From Flavobacterium sp. (GTDB taxonomy: Bacteria; Bacteroidota; Bacteroidia; Flavobacteriales; Flavobacteriaceae), in the NCBI GenBank assembly GCA_003497625.1, contig DNNO01000030.1:1-33260 (forward strand): 33,260 nucleotides of DNA. The letters are read 5' to 3'. The notes beneath the pieces were generated by a model that searched no databases, was not told the origin of the DNA, and saw only the letters and a program-made list of their open reading frames with translations. Of this stretch, positions 1-8,900 are shown piece by piece; the first letter of the stretch is position 1, and each line of letters begins with the position of its first letter. The position numbers and the translations under genes are program-made.

Positions 1-1
1 A

Positions 2-49
2 AAAGCATCTTTAAAAGACTATAAATTAGAAGTAGTTTATAATTTTTAA
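2..49 (+). CDS. 3' end of an unidentified upstream gene (partial)
   Basis: The window opens inside a possible reading frame (frame 2) that encodes KASLKDYKLEVVYNF and stops with TAA at 47-49. The other two forward frames stop sooner. Only 15 codons are visible, so the product cannot be named. In related genomes a mevalonate-pathway kinase or decarboxylase often precedes the prenyltransferase that follows, but that is recalled context and not something the sequence shows. Confidence 0.35.
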   Translation, partial: KASLKDYKLEVVYNF

Positions 50-69
50 TGTTTTTAGTTTGAAGGGAA

Positions 70-91
70 CTTTAAACTTTAAACTTTGAAC
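70..91 (+). repeat. Short tandem AAACTTT repeat before the prenyltransferase gene
   Basis: Three back-to-back copies of an AAACTTT-like unit lie 9 to 30 bases before the start codon at 100. The last copy runs into TTTGAAC. It may contain a weak -7 element, but the spacing between the TA and TTTG parts is three bases instead of two. It resembles low-complexity intergenic repeats common in flavobacteria. Confidence 0.4.
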
Positions 92-99
92 AAAAACCC

Positions 100-1035
100 A
101 TGCTCACCCGTAAAACCAAATTAGTTCTCATAAAAATATTTAGTTTTTTCTCTGTAATTAGAGGATATAATATTTGGGTGGTTGCATTGGCGCAATATCT
201 TTCTGCCATTTTTATTTTAGCTCCCGAAAAACGTGCTTTGGATATTATTCTCGATTGGCGTTTGTTTTTGATTGTGGTCGCTTCTACTTTAACAATTGCT
301 TCGGGTTATATTATCAATAATTTTTATGATGCCAAAAAGGATTTAATCAATCGCCCTAAAAAAGCAATGATTGATCGTTTGGTGAGTCAGGAAACCAAGT
401 TAAAAGTCTATTTTACGATTAATTTCATTGTGGCTTTGTTGATGTTTTTCATTTCTTGGCGAGCTGTTTTGTTCTTCTCGACTTATATTTTCTTGATTTG
501 GTTTTATTCGCACAAGTTGAAAAAAATGTTCTTAATTGGAAATATCACGGCAGCAGTGTTGGCTGTTTTGCCTTTCTTCGGAATTTTAATGTATTACAAG
601 AACTTTTACGAAGTCATTTTTGCACACGCTACGTTTTTATTTTTATTGATTTTAATTCGAGAATTAATTAAAGACTTAGAAAACATCGAAGGCGATTTAA
701 TTGCTGATTATAAGACTATTCCTGTTGTTTTTGGCGAAAAGAGAGCAAAAAGTATCATTTCTATATTTACTATTTTAACATTAATACCAGTGTATTTCTT
801 AGTCGAAATTTACAATGTGGGTTACATGGATATTTACTTTTATTTGAGCTTAATTGCGTTGTTGTTTTTTTGCATGATGTTATGGAAAGCAACCACAAAA
901 ACAGAATATTTGAAACTTCATTTCTTATTGAAGTTCATAATTGTTTCGGGTGTTTTTTGCATTGTTTTGATAGAACCTTCTGTTTTATTTCATGGAAAAA
1001 AACTAATTTTAACTCATTCTATATCTATTTATTAG
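100..1035 (+). CDS. UbiA-family prenyltransferase (geranylgeranylglycerol-phosphate geranylgeranyltransferase-like)
   Basis: This is an integral membrane enzyme that transfers an isoprenoid chain to an acceptor. The 311 residues are mostly hydrophobic, with about eight or nine predicted membrane helices. Two aspartate-rich motifs typical of UbiA enzymes are visible: N73-N74-x-x-D77-x-x-x-D81 on the first cytoplasmic loop, and D192-x-x-x-x-x-x-D199-x-x-x-D203 on the second. These bind the Mg-diphosphate of the donor. Bacteroidota homologues are usually named after the archaeal ether-lipid enzyme, but the real acceptor is unknown to me and a quinone or other lipid is possible. The ATG at 100 gives a natural membrane-protein N-terminus. 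The gene is followed by rluB after 87 bases that contain a separate promoter. Confidence 0.8.
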   Translation: MLTRKTKLVLIKIFSFFSVIRGYNIWVVALAQYLSAIFILAPEKRALDIILDWRLFLIVVASTLTIASGYIINNFYDAKKDLINRPKKAMIDRLVSQETKLKVYFTINFIVALLMFFISWRAVLFFSTYIFLIWFYSHKLKKMFLIGNITAAVLAVLPFFGILMYYKNFYEVIFAHATFLFLLILIRELIKDLENIEGDLIADYKTIPVVFGEKRAKSIISIFTILTLIPVYFLVEIYNVGYMDIYFYLSLIALLFFCMMLWKATTKTEYLKLHFLLKFIIVSGVFCIVLIEPSVLFHGKKLILTHSISIY

Positions 1036-1096
1036 ATGTTTCAACTAACATTTTAGGATTTAAAAAACTAAAGTGTGTGTTTCAACATATTAGTTA

Positions 1097-1104
1097 TATC
1101 TTTG
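1097..1104 (+). promoter_or_regulatory. Bacteroidota -7 box for rluB
   Basis: TATCTTTG is an exact match to the TAnnTTTG -7 consensus of the Bacteroidota primary sigma factor. It lies 18 bases before the ATG at 1123, implying a transcript start near 1108. This argues against the longer open frame that begins at 1075, because that start would lie upstream of the promoter. Confidence 0.6.
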
Positions 1105-1122
1105 CAGAAATTTGTTTATAAT

Positions 1123-2019
1123 ATGTCACGTCATCAAGATAATGATAAAAGTCGTCCAGGTTCTGGAAGACAAGGAGGTTACAAGAAAGATAGTAATTCA
1201 AGAGGAAATGCGCCAATTCGTAAAGCGCCTTCAAAGTTTGCAACGAAACCAGATGCAGCTAAAGCGGATGCTCCAAAAGCTCCAAAATCACCAAAAAGAC
1301 CATCTAATCCAGACGAAATTCGTCTAAATCGTTATATTTCTAATTCAGGAATGTGTAGTCGTAGAGATGCGGATATTTACATTCAAAGTGGTAATGTAAA
1401 AGTAAATGGTGTTGTTGTCACCGAAATGGGTCACCGTGTTAAATTAACCGATGTGGTTCAGTTTGATGGTGTAAATATTACGCCAGAGAAGAAAGAATAT
1501 GTATTGTTGAACAAGCCTAAAAACTTTTCAACTGCAGGAGATGATTCTCCAGGTTCAGCAAATGTGTTGGATTTAGTACGTGGAGCTTCAAAATCGAATT
1601 TATTGCCTGTTGGAAGAATGGATAAAACCACAACGGGCTTGTTGTTGTTCACCAATGATACTGAAATGGTTCAGAAATTCACGGTTCCTAACCAACGTTC
1701 TTCTAAAGTATACCAAGTTACACTAGATAAAAATTTGAAATTCGAAGATTTAGAAAAAATCCAAAAAGGAATGATGATTGATGACCACAAAGTATTTGTG
1801 GAAGAAATCACCTACATCGAAGATCAACCAAAAAGTGAAATTGGTATCAAAATGAAAACATCTAACGTAAAAGTAGTTCGTAAAATCTTCGAACACTTAA
1901 AATACGATGTTTTAAAAGTTGATCGTGTAACATTTGCCGGTTTAACAAAGAAAAATTTACCAAGAGGTGATTGGAGATTCTTAACGGAACAAGAAATTAT
2001 CAACCTTAAAAATGCTTAA
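1123..2019 (+). CDS. rluB: RluB/RsuA-family 23S rRNA pseudouridine synthase
   Basis: The enzyme isomerises a specific uridine in ribosomal RNA (in E. coli RluB, U2605 of 23S rRNA). The 298-residue product starts with a low-complexity basic tail of about 60 residues rich in Lys, Pro and Ala. An S4 RNA-binding domain follows (about 65-110, with RLNRYISNSGMCSRRDAD), then the catalytic domain. The signature GRMDKTTTGLLLFTND contains the catalytic Asp167. The basic tail is common in Bacteroidota and probably aids RNA binding. The open frame extends upstream to 1075, but I chose the ATG at 1123 because a -7 promoter box lies between the two. The target base is inferred from the family, and RluF or RsuA-like specificity cannot be excluded. 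A hairpin terminator follows. Confidence 0.9.
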   Translation: MSRHQDNDKSRPGSGRQGGYKKDSNSRGNAPIRKAPSKFATKPDAAKADAPKAPKSPKRPSNPDEIRLNRYISNSGMCSRRDADIYIQSGNVKVNGVVVTEMGHRVKLTDVVQFDGVNITPEKKEYVLLNKPKNFSTAGDDSPGSANVLDLVRGASKSNLLPVGRMDKTTTGLLLFTNDTEMVQKFTVPNQRSSKVYQVTLDKNLKFEDLEKIQKGMMIDDHKVFVEEITYIEDQPKSEIGIKMKTSNVKVVRKIFEHLKYDVLKVDRVTFAGLTKKNLPRGDWRFLTEQEIINLKNA

Positions 2020-2037
2020 TACCATTTTATAAAATAT

Positions 2038-2072
2038 AAAGGCACATCGATTTTTTCTTTGTGCCTTTTTTT
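2038..2072 (+). terminator. Rho-independent terminator after rluB
   Basis: AAAGGCAC (2038-2045) pairs with GTGCCTTT (2061-2068) across a 15-base loop, followed by more T residues. It begins 18 bases after the rluB stop and probably ends that transcript. Confidence 0.8.
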
Positions 2073-2080
2073 ATTTAGTA

Positions 2081-2127
2081 TTCTTTGTGAACTTTGCGAA
2101 AAACTTAGCGTTCTTTGCGTTTAAATC
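2081..2127 (+). repeat. CTTTGCG-type intergenic repeat
   Basis: Degenerate copies of a 10-12 base unit, TTCTTTGTGA / ACTTTGCGAAAA / ACTTAGCG / TTCTTTGCG, follow one another directly upstream of the next start codon. I recognise this CTTTGCG pattern as a dispersed intergenic element of flavobacterial genomes. The unit contains TTTG, so it could also supply promoter-like sequence, but no exact TAnnTTTG box is present. Confidence 0.55.
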
Positions 2128-2135
2128 TAAACTTT

Positions 2136-2495
2136 ATGCCAAATCAACTACAACAAATCGCCATTAAATGGTTTGATGCTTTTAATACCAAAAACTTAGA
2201 GAAATTATTAGGATTATACGACGACGAAGCCCAACATTTCAGTCCGAAATTAAAAATTCGTCAGCCGGAAACCAATGGTTTAATCATAGGAAAAGAAGCC
2301 ATGCGCGTGTGGTGGCAAGATGCTTTTGATAGATTACCAACATTACACTACAAAGTAACTTCATTAACCGCTAATACGGACAGAGTTTTCATGGAATACA
2401 CACGTCAAGTAGAAAGTGAAGCAGATATGTTAGTAGCTGAAGTTTTAGAAATTAAAGACGGGAAAATTGTGTTTTCTAGGGTGTATCATGGGTAA
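2136..2495 (+). CDS. NTF2-like / SnoaL-like domain protein
   Basis: This is a small soluble protein of 119 residues with the layout of the NTF2/SnoaL cone fold. An N-terminal helix carries WFDAFNTKNLEKLLGLYDDE, followed by a GKEAMRVWW segment and three or four beta strands ending in EVLEIKDGKIVFSRVYHG. Members of this fold are enzymes, binding proteins or of unknown role, and nothing here fixes a substrate. The open frame could start at a TTG at 2115, but that lies inside the intergenic repeat, so the ATG at 2136 is preferred. There is no operon partner: the upstream gene is terminated and the next gene faces it. Confidence 0.7.
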   Translation: MPNQLQQIAIKWFDAFNTKNLEKLLGLYDDEAQHFSPKLKIRQPETNGLIIGKEAMRVWWQDAFDRLPTLHYKVTSLTANTDRVFMEYTRQVESEADMLVAEVLEIKDGKIVFSRVYHG

Positions 2496-2509
2496 TGATA
2501 TTCTTTTTT

Positions 2510-2539
2510 GTCATTTCGACATAAGGAGAAATCACATAA
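2510..2539. repeat. Fragment of a dispersed flavobacterial palindromic repeat
   Basis: The stretch GTCATTTCGAC followed by ATAAGGAGAAATCACATAA closely resembles a REP-like intergenic element of flavobacteria, whose core is roughly ATTTCGACCGAAGGGAGAAAT. The outer arms ATTTC and GAAAT are still complementary here, but the centre is degraded. It sits between two convergent genes, a usual place for such elements. The family assignment is from memory. Confidence 0.5.
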
Positions 2540-2541
2540 TG

Positions 2542-2856
2542 TTAAACTTTTATAGATGACCATTTGTCAACTAAAGACGCAAAATGACTTGTTGATGGTG
2601 TAGATTCTCCATCTATTGTTAGACTTTCAACTTCTAAATCCATTAGTAAATCAATTATGTCGTTTAATTGATTTTTTGATAAATCTATTTTGTAATGATT
2701 GGTTTCTATGTCTTCCTTTTTATTATGTTTTTCAGGTTTAGCAATTTTGTTGTTATTCAAAATGTCGAGCAGTTTATCTACTAAAGCAACATTTTCAGTT
2801 TTTGCCAACTCGTTAATTGTAGATTTAATAGTAAAATAATCAATAATGTTTTTCAT
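2542..2856 (-). CDS. Uncharacterised 104-residue protein downstream of dusB
   Basis: I do not recognise this protein. It is soluble, with no signal peptide or membrane segment. Residues 1-35 look helical (INELAKTENVALVDKLLDIL). A charged linker with Lys, Glu and His follows (about 36-55), then a second part with SKNQLNDIIDLLMDLEVESL and a C-terminal DKWSSIKV. It begins 21 bases after the dusB stop on the same strand, so the two are probably cotranscribed. The overall look (small, acidic and helical) would fit an antitoxin or regulator, but no toxin partner is adjacent. The ATG at 2856 is preceded by an A-rich stretch, as is usual in this phylum. Confidence 0.6.
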   Translation of the reverse strand: MKNIIDYFTIKSTINELAKTENVALVDKLLDILNNNKIAKPEKHNKKEDIETNHYKIDLSKNQLNDIIDLLMDLEVESLTIDGESTPSTSHFASLVDKWSSIKV

Positions 2857-2877
2857 TTTTGTTTATTTACATTTAAA

Positions 2878-3873
2878 TTACCCTTCAAAAACATAATCCG
2901 CATACACTTGCTCAATTTCTGTAAACACATCTAATAATTGATTGATACCATCTGTGGTAACCAATTTTTGTTTGTATTCTTTAAAACCGTGAATACCTTT
3001 GAAATAATTAGTATAATGACGACGCATTTCGTTGATTCCTAAGCGTTCACCTTTCCATTCAATACTCCAAATTAAATGATTTTTTGCAGCTTCAATTCGG
3101 TCATTCATGCTTGGCGGAGCTAATCTTTCTCCTGTTGCGAAATAATGTTTAATTTCATTAAAAATCCACGGATAACCAATCGCAGCGCGACCAATCATCA
3201 TGCCATCTAAACCGTATTTGTTTTTGTATTCCAATGCTTTTTCTGGAGAATCGATATCGCCATTTCCAAAAATTGGCATTGTGATTCTTGGATTATTTTT
3301 TACACGTTCAATATGACTCCAATCGGAATGACCTTTGTACATTTGTGCTCTTGTTCTAGCGTGAACTGTTAAGGCTTGCACACCAATATCTTGCAAACGT
3401 TCAGCAACTTCATCAATATTGATGGAACTTTCATCCCAACCTAAACGTGTTTTAACTGTAACCGGAAGATTAGTTCCTTTGATAACAGCTTTGGTTAAAC
3501 GCACCATCAAATCTACATCTTTCAAAACGCCTGCTCCAGCACCTTTACAAACCACTTTTTTTACTGGACAACCAAAATTGATATCCACTAAATCAGGTTG
3601 AACGGCATCCACAATTCGAGATGACATTTCCATCGCTTCTTCATCACCACCAAAAATCTGAATTCCCACAGGGCGTTCGTAATCAAAAATATCTAGCTTT
3701 TGCTTGCTTTTTACCGCATCACGAATTAATCCTTCCGAAGAAATAAATTCTGAGTACATTAAATCAGCGCCGTGTAATTTGCATAAACGACGAAATGGTG
3801 GGTCGCTCACGTCTTCCATTGGGGCTAATAATAAAGGAAAATCGGGTAGTATGATGTTACCAATTTTAGGCAT
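2878..3873 (-). CDS. dusB: tRNA-dihydrouridine synthase B
   Basis: This flavoenzyme reduces uridines in the D-loop of tRNA, using FMN and NADPH. The 331 residues begin with the FMN-barrel motif LLLAPMEDVSDPPFR. The signature DINFGCPVKKV contains the catalytic Cys102. TVKTRLGWD, LTVHARTRAQMYKGHSDW and IFGNGDI follow in the order expected for the barrel, then a C-terminal helical tRNA-binding domain. The length matches DusB. The gene is divergent from lepA and has its own -7 box 18 bases before the start. An unknown small gene follows it closely. The exact uridine modified is inferred from the family. Confidence 0.93.
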   Translation of the reverse strand: MPKIGNIILPDFPLLLAPMEDVSDPPFRRLCKLHGADLMYSEFISSEGLIRDAVKSKQKLDIFDYERPVGIQIFGGDEEAMEMSSRIVDAVQPDLVDINFGCPVKKVVCKGAGAGVLKDVDLMVRLTKAVIKGTNLPVTVKTRLGWDESSINIDEVAERLQDIGVQALTVHARTRAQMYKGHSDWSHIERVKNNPRITMPIFGNGDIDSPEKALEYKNKYGLDGMMIGRAAIGYPWIFNEIKHYFATGERLAPPSMNDRIEAAKNHLIWSIEWKGERLGINEMRRHYTNYFKGIHGFKEYKQKLVTTDGINQLLDVFTEIEQVYADYVFEG

Positions 3874-3890
3874 GGTGCTTCAATTTTTTG

Positions 3891-3898
3891 CAAAGATA
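3891..3898 (-). promoter_or_regulatory. -7 box for dusB (minus strand)
   Basis: Read on the minus strand this is TATCTTTG, an exact TAnnTTTG match, 18 bases before the dusB start. It implies a 5' leader of about 14 bases. No clear TTG -33 element is seen at the usual distance. Confidence 0.6.
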
Positions 3899-3960
3899 AG
3901 AATTTTTTAAATCGAATGGGTTTCCAAATATTCTCAGGTTTAAAATCCAAAACTTTAGCT

Positions 3961-3968
3961 TATATTTG
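3961..3968 (+). promoter_or_regulatory. -7 box for lepA
   Basis: TATATTTG matches TAnnTTTG exactly. The predicted transcript start is near 3972, giving lepA a leader of about 62 bases. That is long for this window, where other leaders appear to be 10-25 bases. Confidence 0.6.
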
Positions 3969-3980
3969 CAGATTAAACGA

Positions 3981-4012
3981 ACAAGAGTTTGGAAGATGAA
4001 AATGCCTCTTGT
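3981..4012 (+). promoter_or_regulatory. Inverted repeat in the lepA leader
   Basis: ACAAGAG (3981-3987) is perfectly complementary to CTCTTGT (4006-4012). The 18-base loop contains GGAAG and the ATG of the small upstream reading frame at 3996. A hairpin here would present or hide that start. It is not followed by a T-run, so it is not a terminator. The stem is only 7 bp and could be chance. Confidence 0.35.
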
Positions 4013-4037
4013 ACATGAACTTTACATTGAAAGATGA
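3996..4037 (+). CDS. Possible 13-codon leader peptide overlapping the lepA start
   Basis: An ATG directly after GGAAG opens a frame encoding [13 protein letters not shown]. Its TGA stop (4035-4037) overlaps the lepA start codon (4034-4036) as ATGA. Such stop-start overlaps usually couple translation of two frames. The frame lies wholly within the predicted lepA leader. Thirteen codons can arise by chance, so coding status rests only on the Shine-Dalgarno-like sequence and the exact overlap. I know of no described lepA leader peptide in this phylum. Confidence 0.3.
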   Translation: MKMPLVHELYIER

Positions 4038-5830
4038 AAAACATTAGAAATTTCTGCATTATTGCACACATTGACCACGGAAAAAGTACGTTGGCAGACC
4101 GTTTATTAGGTGCTACACAAACCGTTACAGCTCGTGAAGAAAAGGCTCAGTTACTAGATAACATGGACTTAGAACGCGAACGTGGTATTACCATAAAAAG
4201 TCATGCTATTCAAATGGAATATACCTACAAAGGGGAACAATACATTTTGAATTTGATTGATACACCAGGTCACGTGGATTTCTCGTATGAGGTTTCTCGT
4301 TCTATTGCCGCTTGTGAAGGCGCTTTGTTGATTGTAGATGCAGCGCAAAGTATTCAGGCACAAACGATTTCGAATTTATATTTGGCTTTAGAGAATGATT
4401 TGGAAATTATTCCGGTTTTAAATAAAGTAGATTTACCAAGTGCTAATCCTGAGGAAGTTAGTGATGATATTATTGATTTATTAGGATGTAAATTAGAAGA
4501 TATTATCCATGCTTCTGGTAAAACAGGTTTTGGTGTTGAAAATATTTTGGCAGCCATTATTGATAAAATTCCGGCTCCAAAAGGAGATCCAGAAGAACCA
4601 TTACAAGCTTTGATTTTCGATTCGCATTATAATCCTTTTAGAGGAATTGAAGTGATTTTCCGTGTTATTAATGGAGAAATAAAAAAAGGGCAGAAGATTA
4701 AATTCATGGCTACAGGCAATGAATATTTTGCGGATGAAGTTGGGACATTAAAATTAAATCAAGTACCAAAAAGTGTTATTTCAACTGGTGATGTAGGTTA
4801 TTTAGTTTCTGGAATTAAAGAAGCTAAAGAGGTAAAAGTAGGTGATACTATTACCGATGCAAAAACGCCTACAACAAATATGATTAAAGGATTTGAAGAT
4901 GTAAAACCAATGGTTTTTGCTGGAATTTATCCTGTAGATACAGAAGATTACGAAGATTTACGTGCTTCGATGGAAAAATTGCAGTTGAATGATGCTTCTT
5001 TAGTATTTGCTGCGGAAAGTTCAGCTGCGTTAGGATTTGGTTTCCGTTGTGGGTTCTTAGGAATGCTACACATGGAAATTATCCAAGAGCGTTTAGAGCG
5101 TGAGTTTGATATGACGGTTATTACTACTGTTCCTAACGTTTCGTATCATGCGTACACTAAAAAAGAGCCTGAAACTATTTTAATTGTAAACAATCCATCT
5201 GATTTACCAGAACCATCTAAATTAGATAGAGTAGAAGAACCATATATCAAAGCAACCATCATTACAAAATCGGATTTCGTTGGAAATGTAATGAGTTTGT
5301 GTATCGAAAAACGTGGTGTAATTACAAATCAAACGTATTTAACAACAGAACGTGTAGAATTGAATTTCGATATGCCGTTAGCGGAAATCGTATTTGATTT
5401 TTATGATAGATTAAAAACAGTTTCTAAAGGATATGCTTCTTTTGATTATCATCCAATAGGAATGCGCGAATCAAAATTAGTTCGTTTAGATGTCTTGTTA
5501 AATGCACAACCAGTTGATGCGCTTTCAGCTTTAATTCACGAAAGTAATGCGTATCATATTGGTAAAAAAATGTGTGAAAAACTGAAAGAGTTAATCCCAA
5601 GACAACAATTTGATATTCCTATTCAGGCTGCAATTGGTGCAAAAGTAATTGCTCGTGAAACAATTAAAGCTTTAAGAAAAGACGTAACAGCAAAATGTTA
5701 TGGTGGAGATATCTCTCGTAAACGTAAACTTTTGGAAAAGCAGAAAAAAGGTAAAAAACGTATGCGTCAAGTAGGAAACGTAGAAATTCCTCAAGAAGCA
5801 TTTATGGCTGTTTTGAAGCTGAACGATTAG
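4034..5830 (+). CDS. lepA: Elongation factor 4 (LepA), back-translocating GTPase
   Basis: LepA binds the ribosome and hydrolyses GTP; it can back-translocate stalled ribosomes and aids 30S assembly. The 598 residues match the usual length. G-motifs are intact: AHIDHGKS (11-18), RERGITI (48-54) in switch I, DTPGH (76-80) and NKVD (130-133). EF-Tu-like domain II, the EF-G-like domains, and a basic C-terminal LepA domain with the [19 protein letters not shown] segment near the end follow. The His in DTPGH needed for GTP hydrolysis is present. Transcription probably starts near 3972. A strong hairpin terminator follows the stop. Confidence 0.97.
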   Translation: MKNIRNFCIIAHIDHGKSTLADRLLGATQTVTAREEKAQLLDNMDLERERGITIKSHAIQMEYTYKGEQYILNLIDTPGHVDFSYEVSRSIAACEGALLIVDAAQSIQAQTISNLYLALENDLEIIPVLNKVDLPSANPEEVSDDIIDLLGCKLEDIIHASGKTGFGVENILAAIIDKIPAPKGDPEEPLQALIFDSHYNPFRGIEVIFRVINGEIKKGQKIKFMATGNEYFADEVGTLKLNQVPKSVISTGDVGYLVSGIKEAKEVKVGDTITDAKTPTTNMIKGFEDVKPMVFAGIYPVDTEDYEDLRASMEKLQLNDASLVFAAESSAALGFGFRCGFLGMLHMEIIQERLEREFDMTVITTVPNVSYHAYTKKEPETILIVNNPSDLPEPSKLDRVEEPYIKATIITKSDFVGNVMSLCIEKRGVITNQTYLTTERVELNFDMPLAEIVFDFYDRLKTVSKGYASFDYHPIGMRESKLVRLDVLLNAQPVDALSALIHESNAYHIGKKMCEKLKELIPRQQFDIPIQAAIGAKVIARETIKALRKDVTAKCYGGDISRKRKLLEKQKKGKKRMRQVGNVEIPQEAFMAVLKLND

Positions 5831-5850
5831 CGAAAATTTATATAATTAAC

Positions 5851-5887
5851 AAAAAGTTTGAATATTTAATAATGTTCAAACTTTTTT
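5851..5887 (+). terminator. Rho-independent terminator after lepA
   Basis: The arm AAAAAGTTTGAATATT (5851-5866) pairs with AATGTTCAAACTTTTT (5871-5886) through a TAAT loop, with a single T-G wobble, followed by another T. A 16-bp stem beginning 20 bases after the lepA stop makes this a convincing terminator. Confidence 0.9.
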
Positions 5888-5958
5888 TGATTTAAATAAT
5901 CCTGTTTAGCCTTTTTTAATTATATTTATATCAATGATTTTAATCCCCCATATAAATC

Positions 5959-8900
5959 TTGAAAAACTTACTTTTTATATTCGCCTTTCTATATTCGAGT
6001 TGTTTGTTTTCACAAGCAATAACAGTAGATAATACCACAAATTCACCAGCTCAGTTAGTTGATTTGTTATTAGGAAATTCATGTGTTGAAGTTTCTAATA
6101 TTTCGGTTTCATCAACTCAATCGGTTGCTTATTTTAATCAAAATGGTTCGTCTTTTCCAATTTCTGAAGGAATAATTATTAGAAATGGAGTTGCTACTTT
6201 TACGCAAGGACCTTACACTGGAGCTAATTTAAGTAGCGCGGTTAATGCTCCTGGAGATGCTTTTTTGCAAAATTTAAGCGATGCTAATGGCGGCACAAGT
6301 CCAATTGTAAACGCAGAATATTTAGAGTTTGATTTTATTCCGCTTTCGAATAGTTTTAGTTTTAATTTCTTATTTGCTTCAAACGAATATGGTTTTTATC
6401 AATGTGAGTTCAGTGATGTTTTTGCTTTTGTATTAACCGATTTATCTTCTGGAGTTTCAAATAACTTAGCGGTCATTCCTGGGACAAGTACTCCGGTATC
6501 GGTAACTACAATTAGAAATAGTATTTACAACGATCCTTCAAGTCCAAATAATAATTGCGCATCAATTAATCCCGGTTTTTTCGGAACGTATAATGTTGGA
6601 AATCCAACTTCGGCACTAAATATGAGAGGGCAAACAGTGGTTATGAATGCTTCTTCTGTTGTAATTCCAAATACACCTTATAGAATACGATTAGTAATTG
6701 GTGATTATGCTAATTCAGGTTTTGATTCTGCTGTTTTTATTGCTGCAGGAAGTTTTACTACGACTTTAGATTTGGGTCCAGATCAAATTATTTGTACTGG
6801 TGATACGGTTCAATTGAACACTAATTTAGATAATACATTTACTTATACGTGGTACGAAAATGGATTTCCAATTCCTGGGGAAACCAATCCTTCTTACACC
6901 GTTACTCATGCAGGAACTTATACAGTTGAAGCCGTAAGAGGAACTTGTACGATTACAGATACTATTGTATTTACCGATTTAGCAGTTACAAATCCTTCCA
7001 ATTTATTAACTTGTAATACGGGTGCCGCTTCTTATAATTTCAATTTAACAACCAATAATGAAGTAGCTTTAGGAATTGATACCACTATTTACGATGTTTT
7101 TTATTATGAAACGCCTGCAGATATTGCAGCGAATAATCCAATTCCAAATGGAAATTTAACTTCTTACCCAAGTGCTGGTAGTCAGACTATTTATATCAAA
7201 ATATTCAATGCTGTGACTGGTAATTTTTGTGATGCTGAGTATCCTTTCGATTTGATTGTTACGAATGCCGTTGTTGCAACACTACCTAATCCAGTTTCAG
7301 TTTGTGAAGGTCAAGGAAATACCACTTATACTTTTACTAATATTACAACTAATGAAGTTTTAAATGGTCAATCGCCAGCAAATTATACGGTTACTTATTA
7401 TAATTCTGTTGGAGAAGCTTCTTCGGGAACAAATCCTATAACTTCCGTTTCAATTCCAAATGGAACTACTACGGTTACTGTTGGAATCCGAATTCAAGAC
7501 AATTCAAATCCAATTTGTTTTGATGTTACTTCTTTAACGATTACGGTTAATCCGCTACCAGTTGTTGATGATATTCCAGATCCAATTGAATGTAGTCAAT
7601 TTACATTGCCAGTTATTGTGAATGGAACGTATTATCTGTTGCCTGGCGGACCAACAACACCTGGGCAAGTACAATTTAATATTGGAGATATTTTAGTAGA
7701 TGGAGGAACGTATTATATTTTTGCGGGTCCAGATGCAAATGGTTGTACAAATGAAGAGAGTTTTAATCTGACTTTAATTGATGAATATGTTCCGCAATTA
7801 GACCACTGTGGTAGATTTGTTGTACCAACACCACCAGCAAGTATTGGAAATTTTTACACACAACCAGGAGGCCCTTCAGGAACTGGAGTTATTGTTCCAG
7901 CAGGAACCGAATATTTAAATGCAACAGCCACAACTTTTACAGAAACTTTATATTATTATGCAGAAGTAAATGGTGTGTTGTGTAGAGATGACCAATTTAT
8001 TTTCTTTATTCATCCATTGCCATTAGCAGATGATCCTGCAGATGTTGTAAGTTGTGATAATTATATTTTACCTGCATTAGTAAATGGAAATTATTTTTCT
8101 GGACCAAATGGCTCAGGAACTCCATTATTTGCGGGTGATGTAATAAGTGTATCCGGACCTAATTTCCCAGGTACGTATTACGTTTATAATCAGTTGGCTC
8201 ATACAACAAGTTCGGGAGCGCCAGGAAGTTGCTCTTTAGATAATCCATTTTTGATTGATTTGGTAGATACTTCTGTTTTTACCGCAGTTTCAGGTTGTGG
8301 AGTTTATGCGTTACCAGCGGTTCCATTCGGAGGATATTTTACAGCGCCTAATGGTGGCGGCACTCCAATTACAGATTTGAATATTACATCTTCACAAGTC
8401 GTATATTATTTTACGAATACAACAACATTGCCTAACTGTACTTCTAACTTGAATTATAATATCACAATTCATCCATTACCACCTGTAGATACAATAGTAA
8501 GTGATGTTTATTGTGGCGAATTTGTTTTACCTGTTTTAACGAATGGTACGTACTATACTTTATCTGGTGGACCAACAGTAATTGGTCAACAACAATTAAA
8601 TGCTGGCGAAATAATTGATTTGACAGGATTAAATCTAGCACCTGGCACTTATTATATTTACAACGGATTAGATGCTAATAACTGTGAAAATGAATCCAGT
8701 TTTACGATTTCTTTGAATCCATTTCCACCAGCCGATGTTTACAATAGTAGAACAGAATGTTTGCCTTATTCTATACCAACGCCAGTAAACGGAACAATTT
8801 ATACGGCCTCAGGTGGACCAAGTGGAGGAGGAACGGTGGTTTCTTCAACTCAAGTTTTTACAACTACAGAAACTTTTTATTTATATAATATTGCTGCTTC

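Noticed and set aside
1075-1122. Longer rluB start adding 16 residues
   Set aside because: An exact -7 promoter box lies inside the added stretch and the added residues (MCFNILVISLQKFVYN) do not resemble the family.
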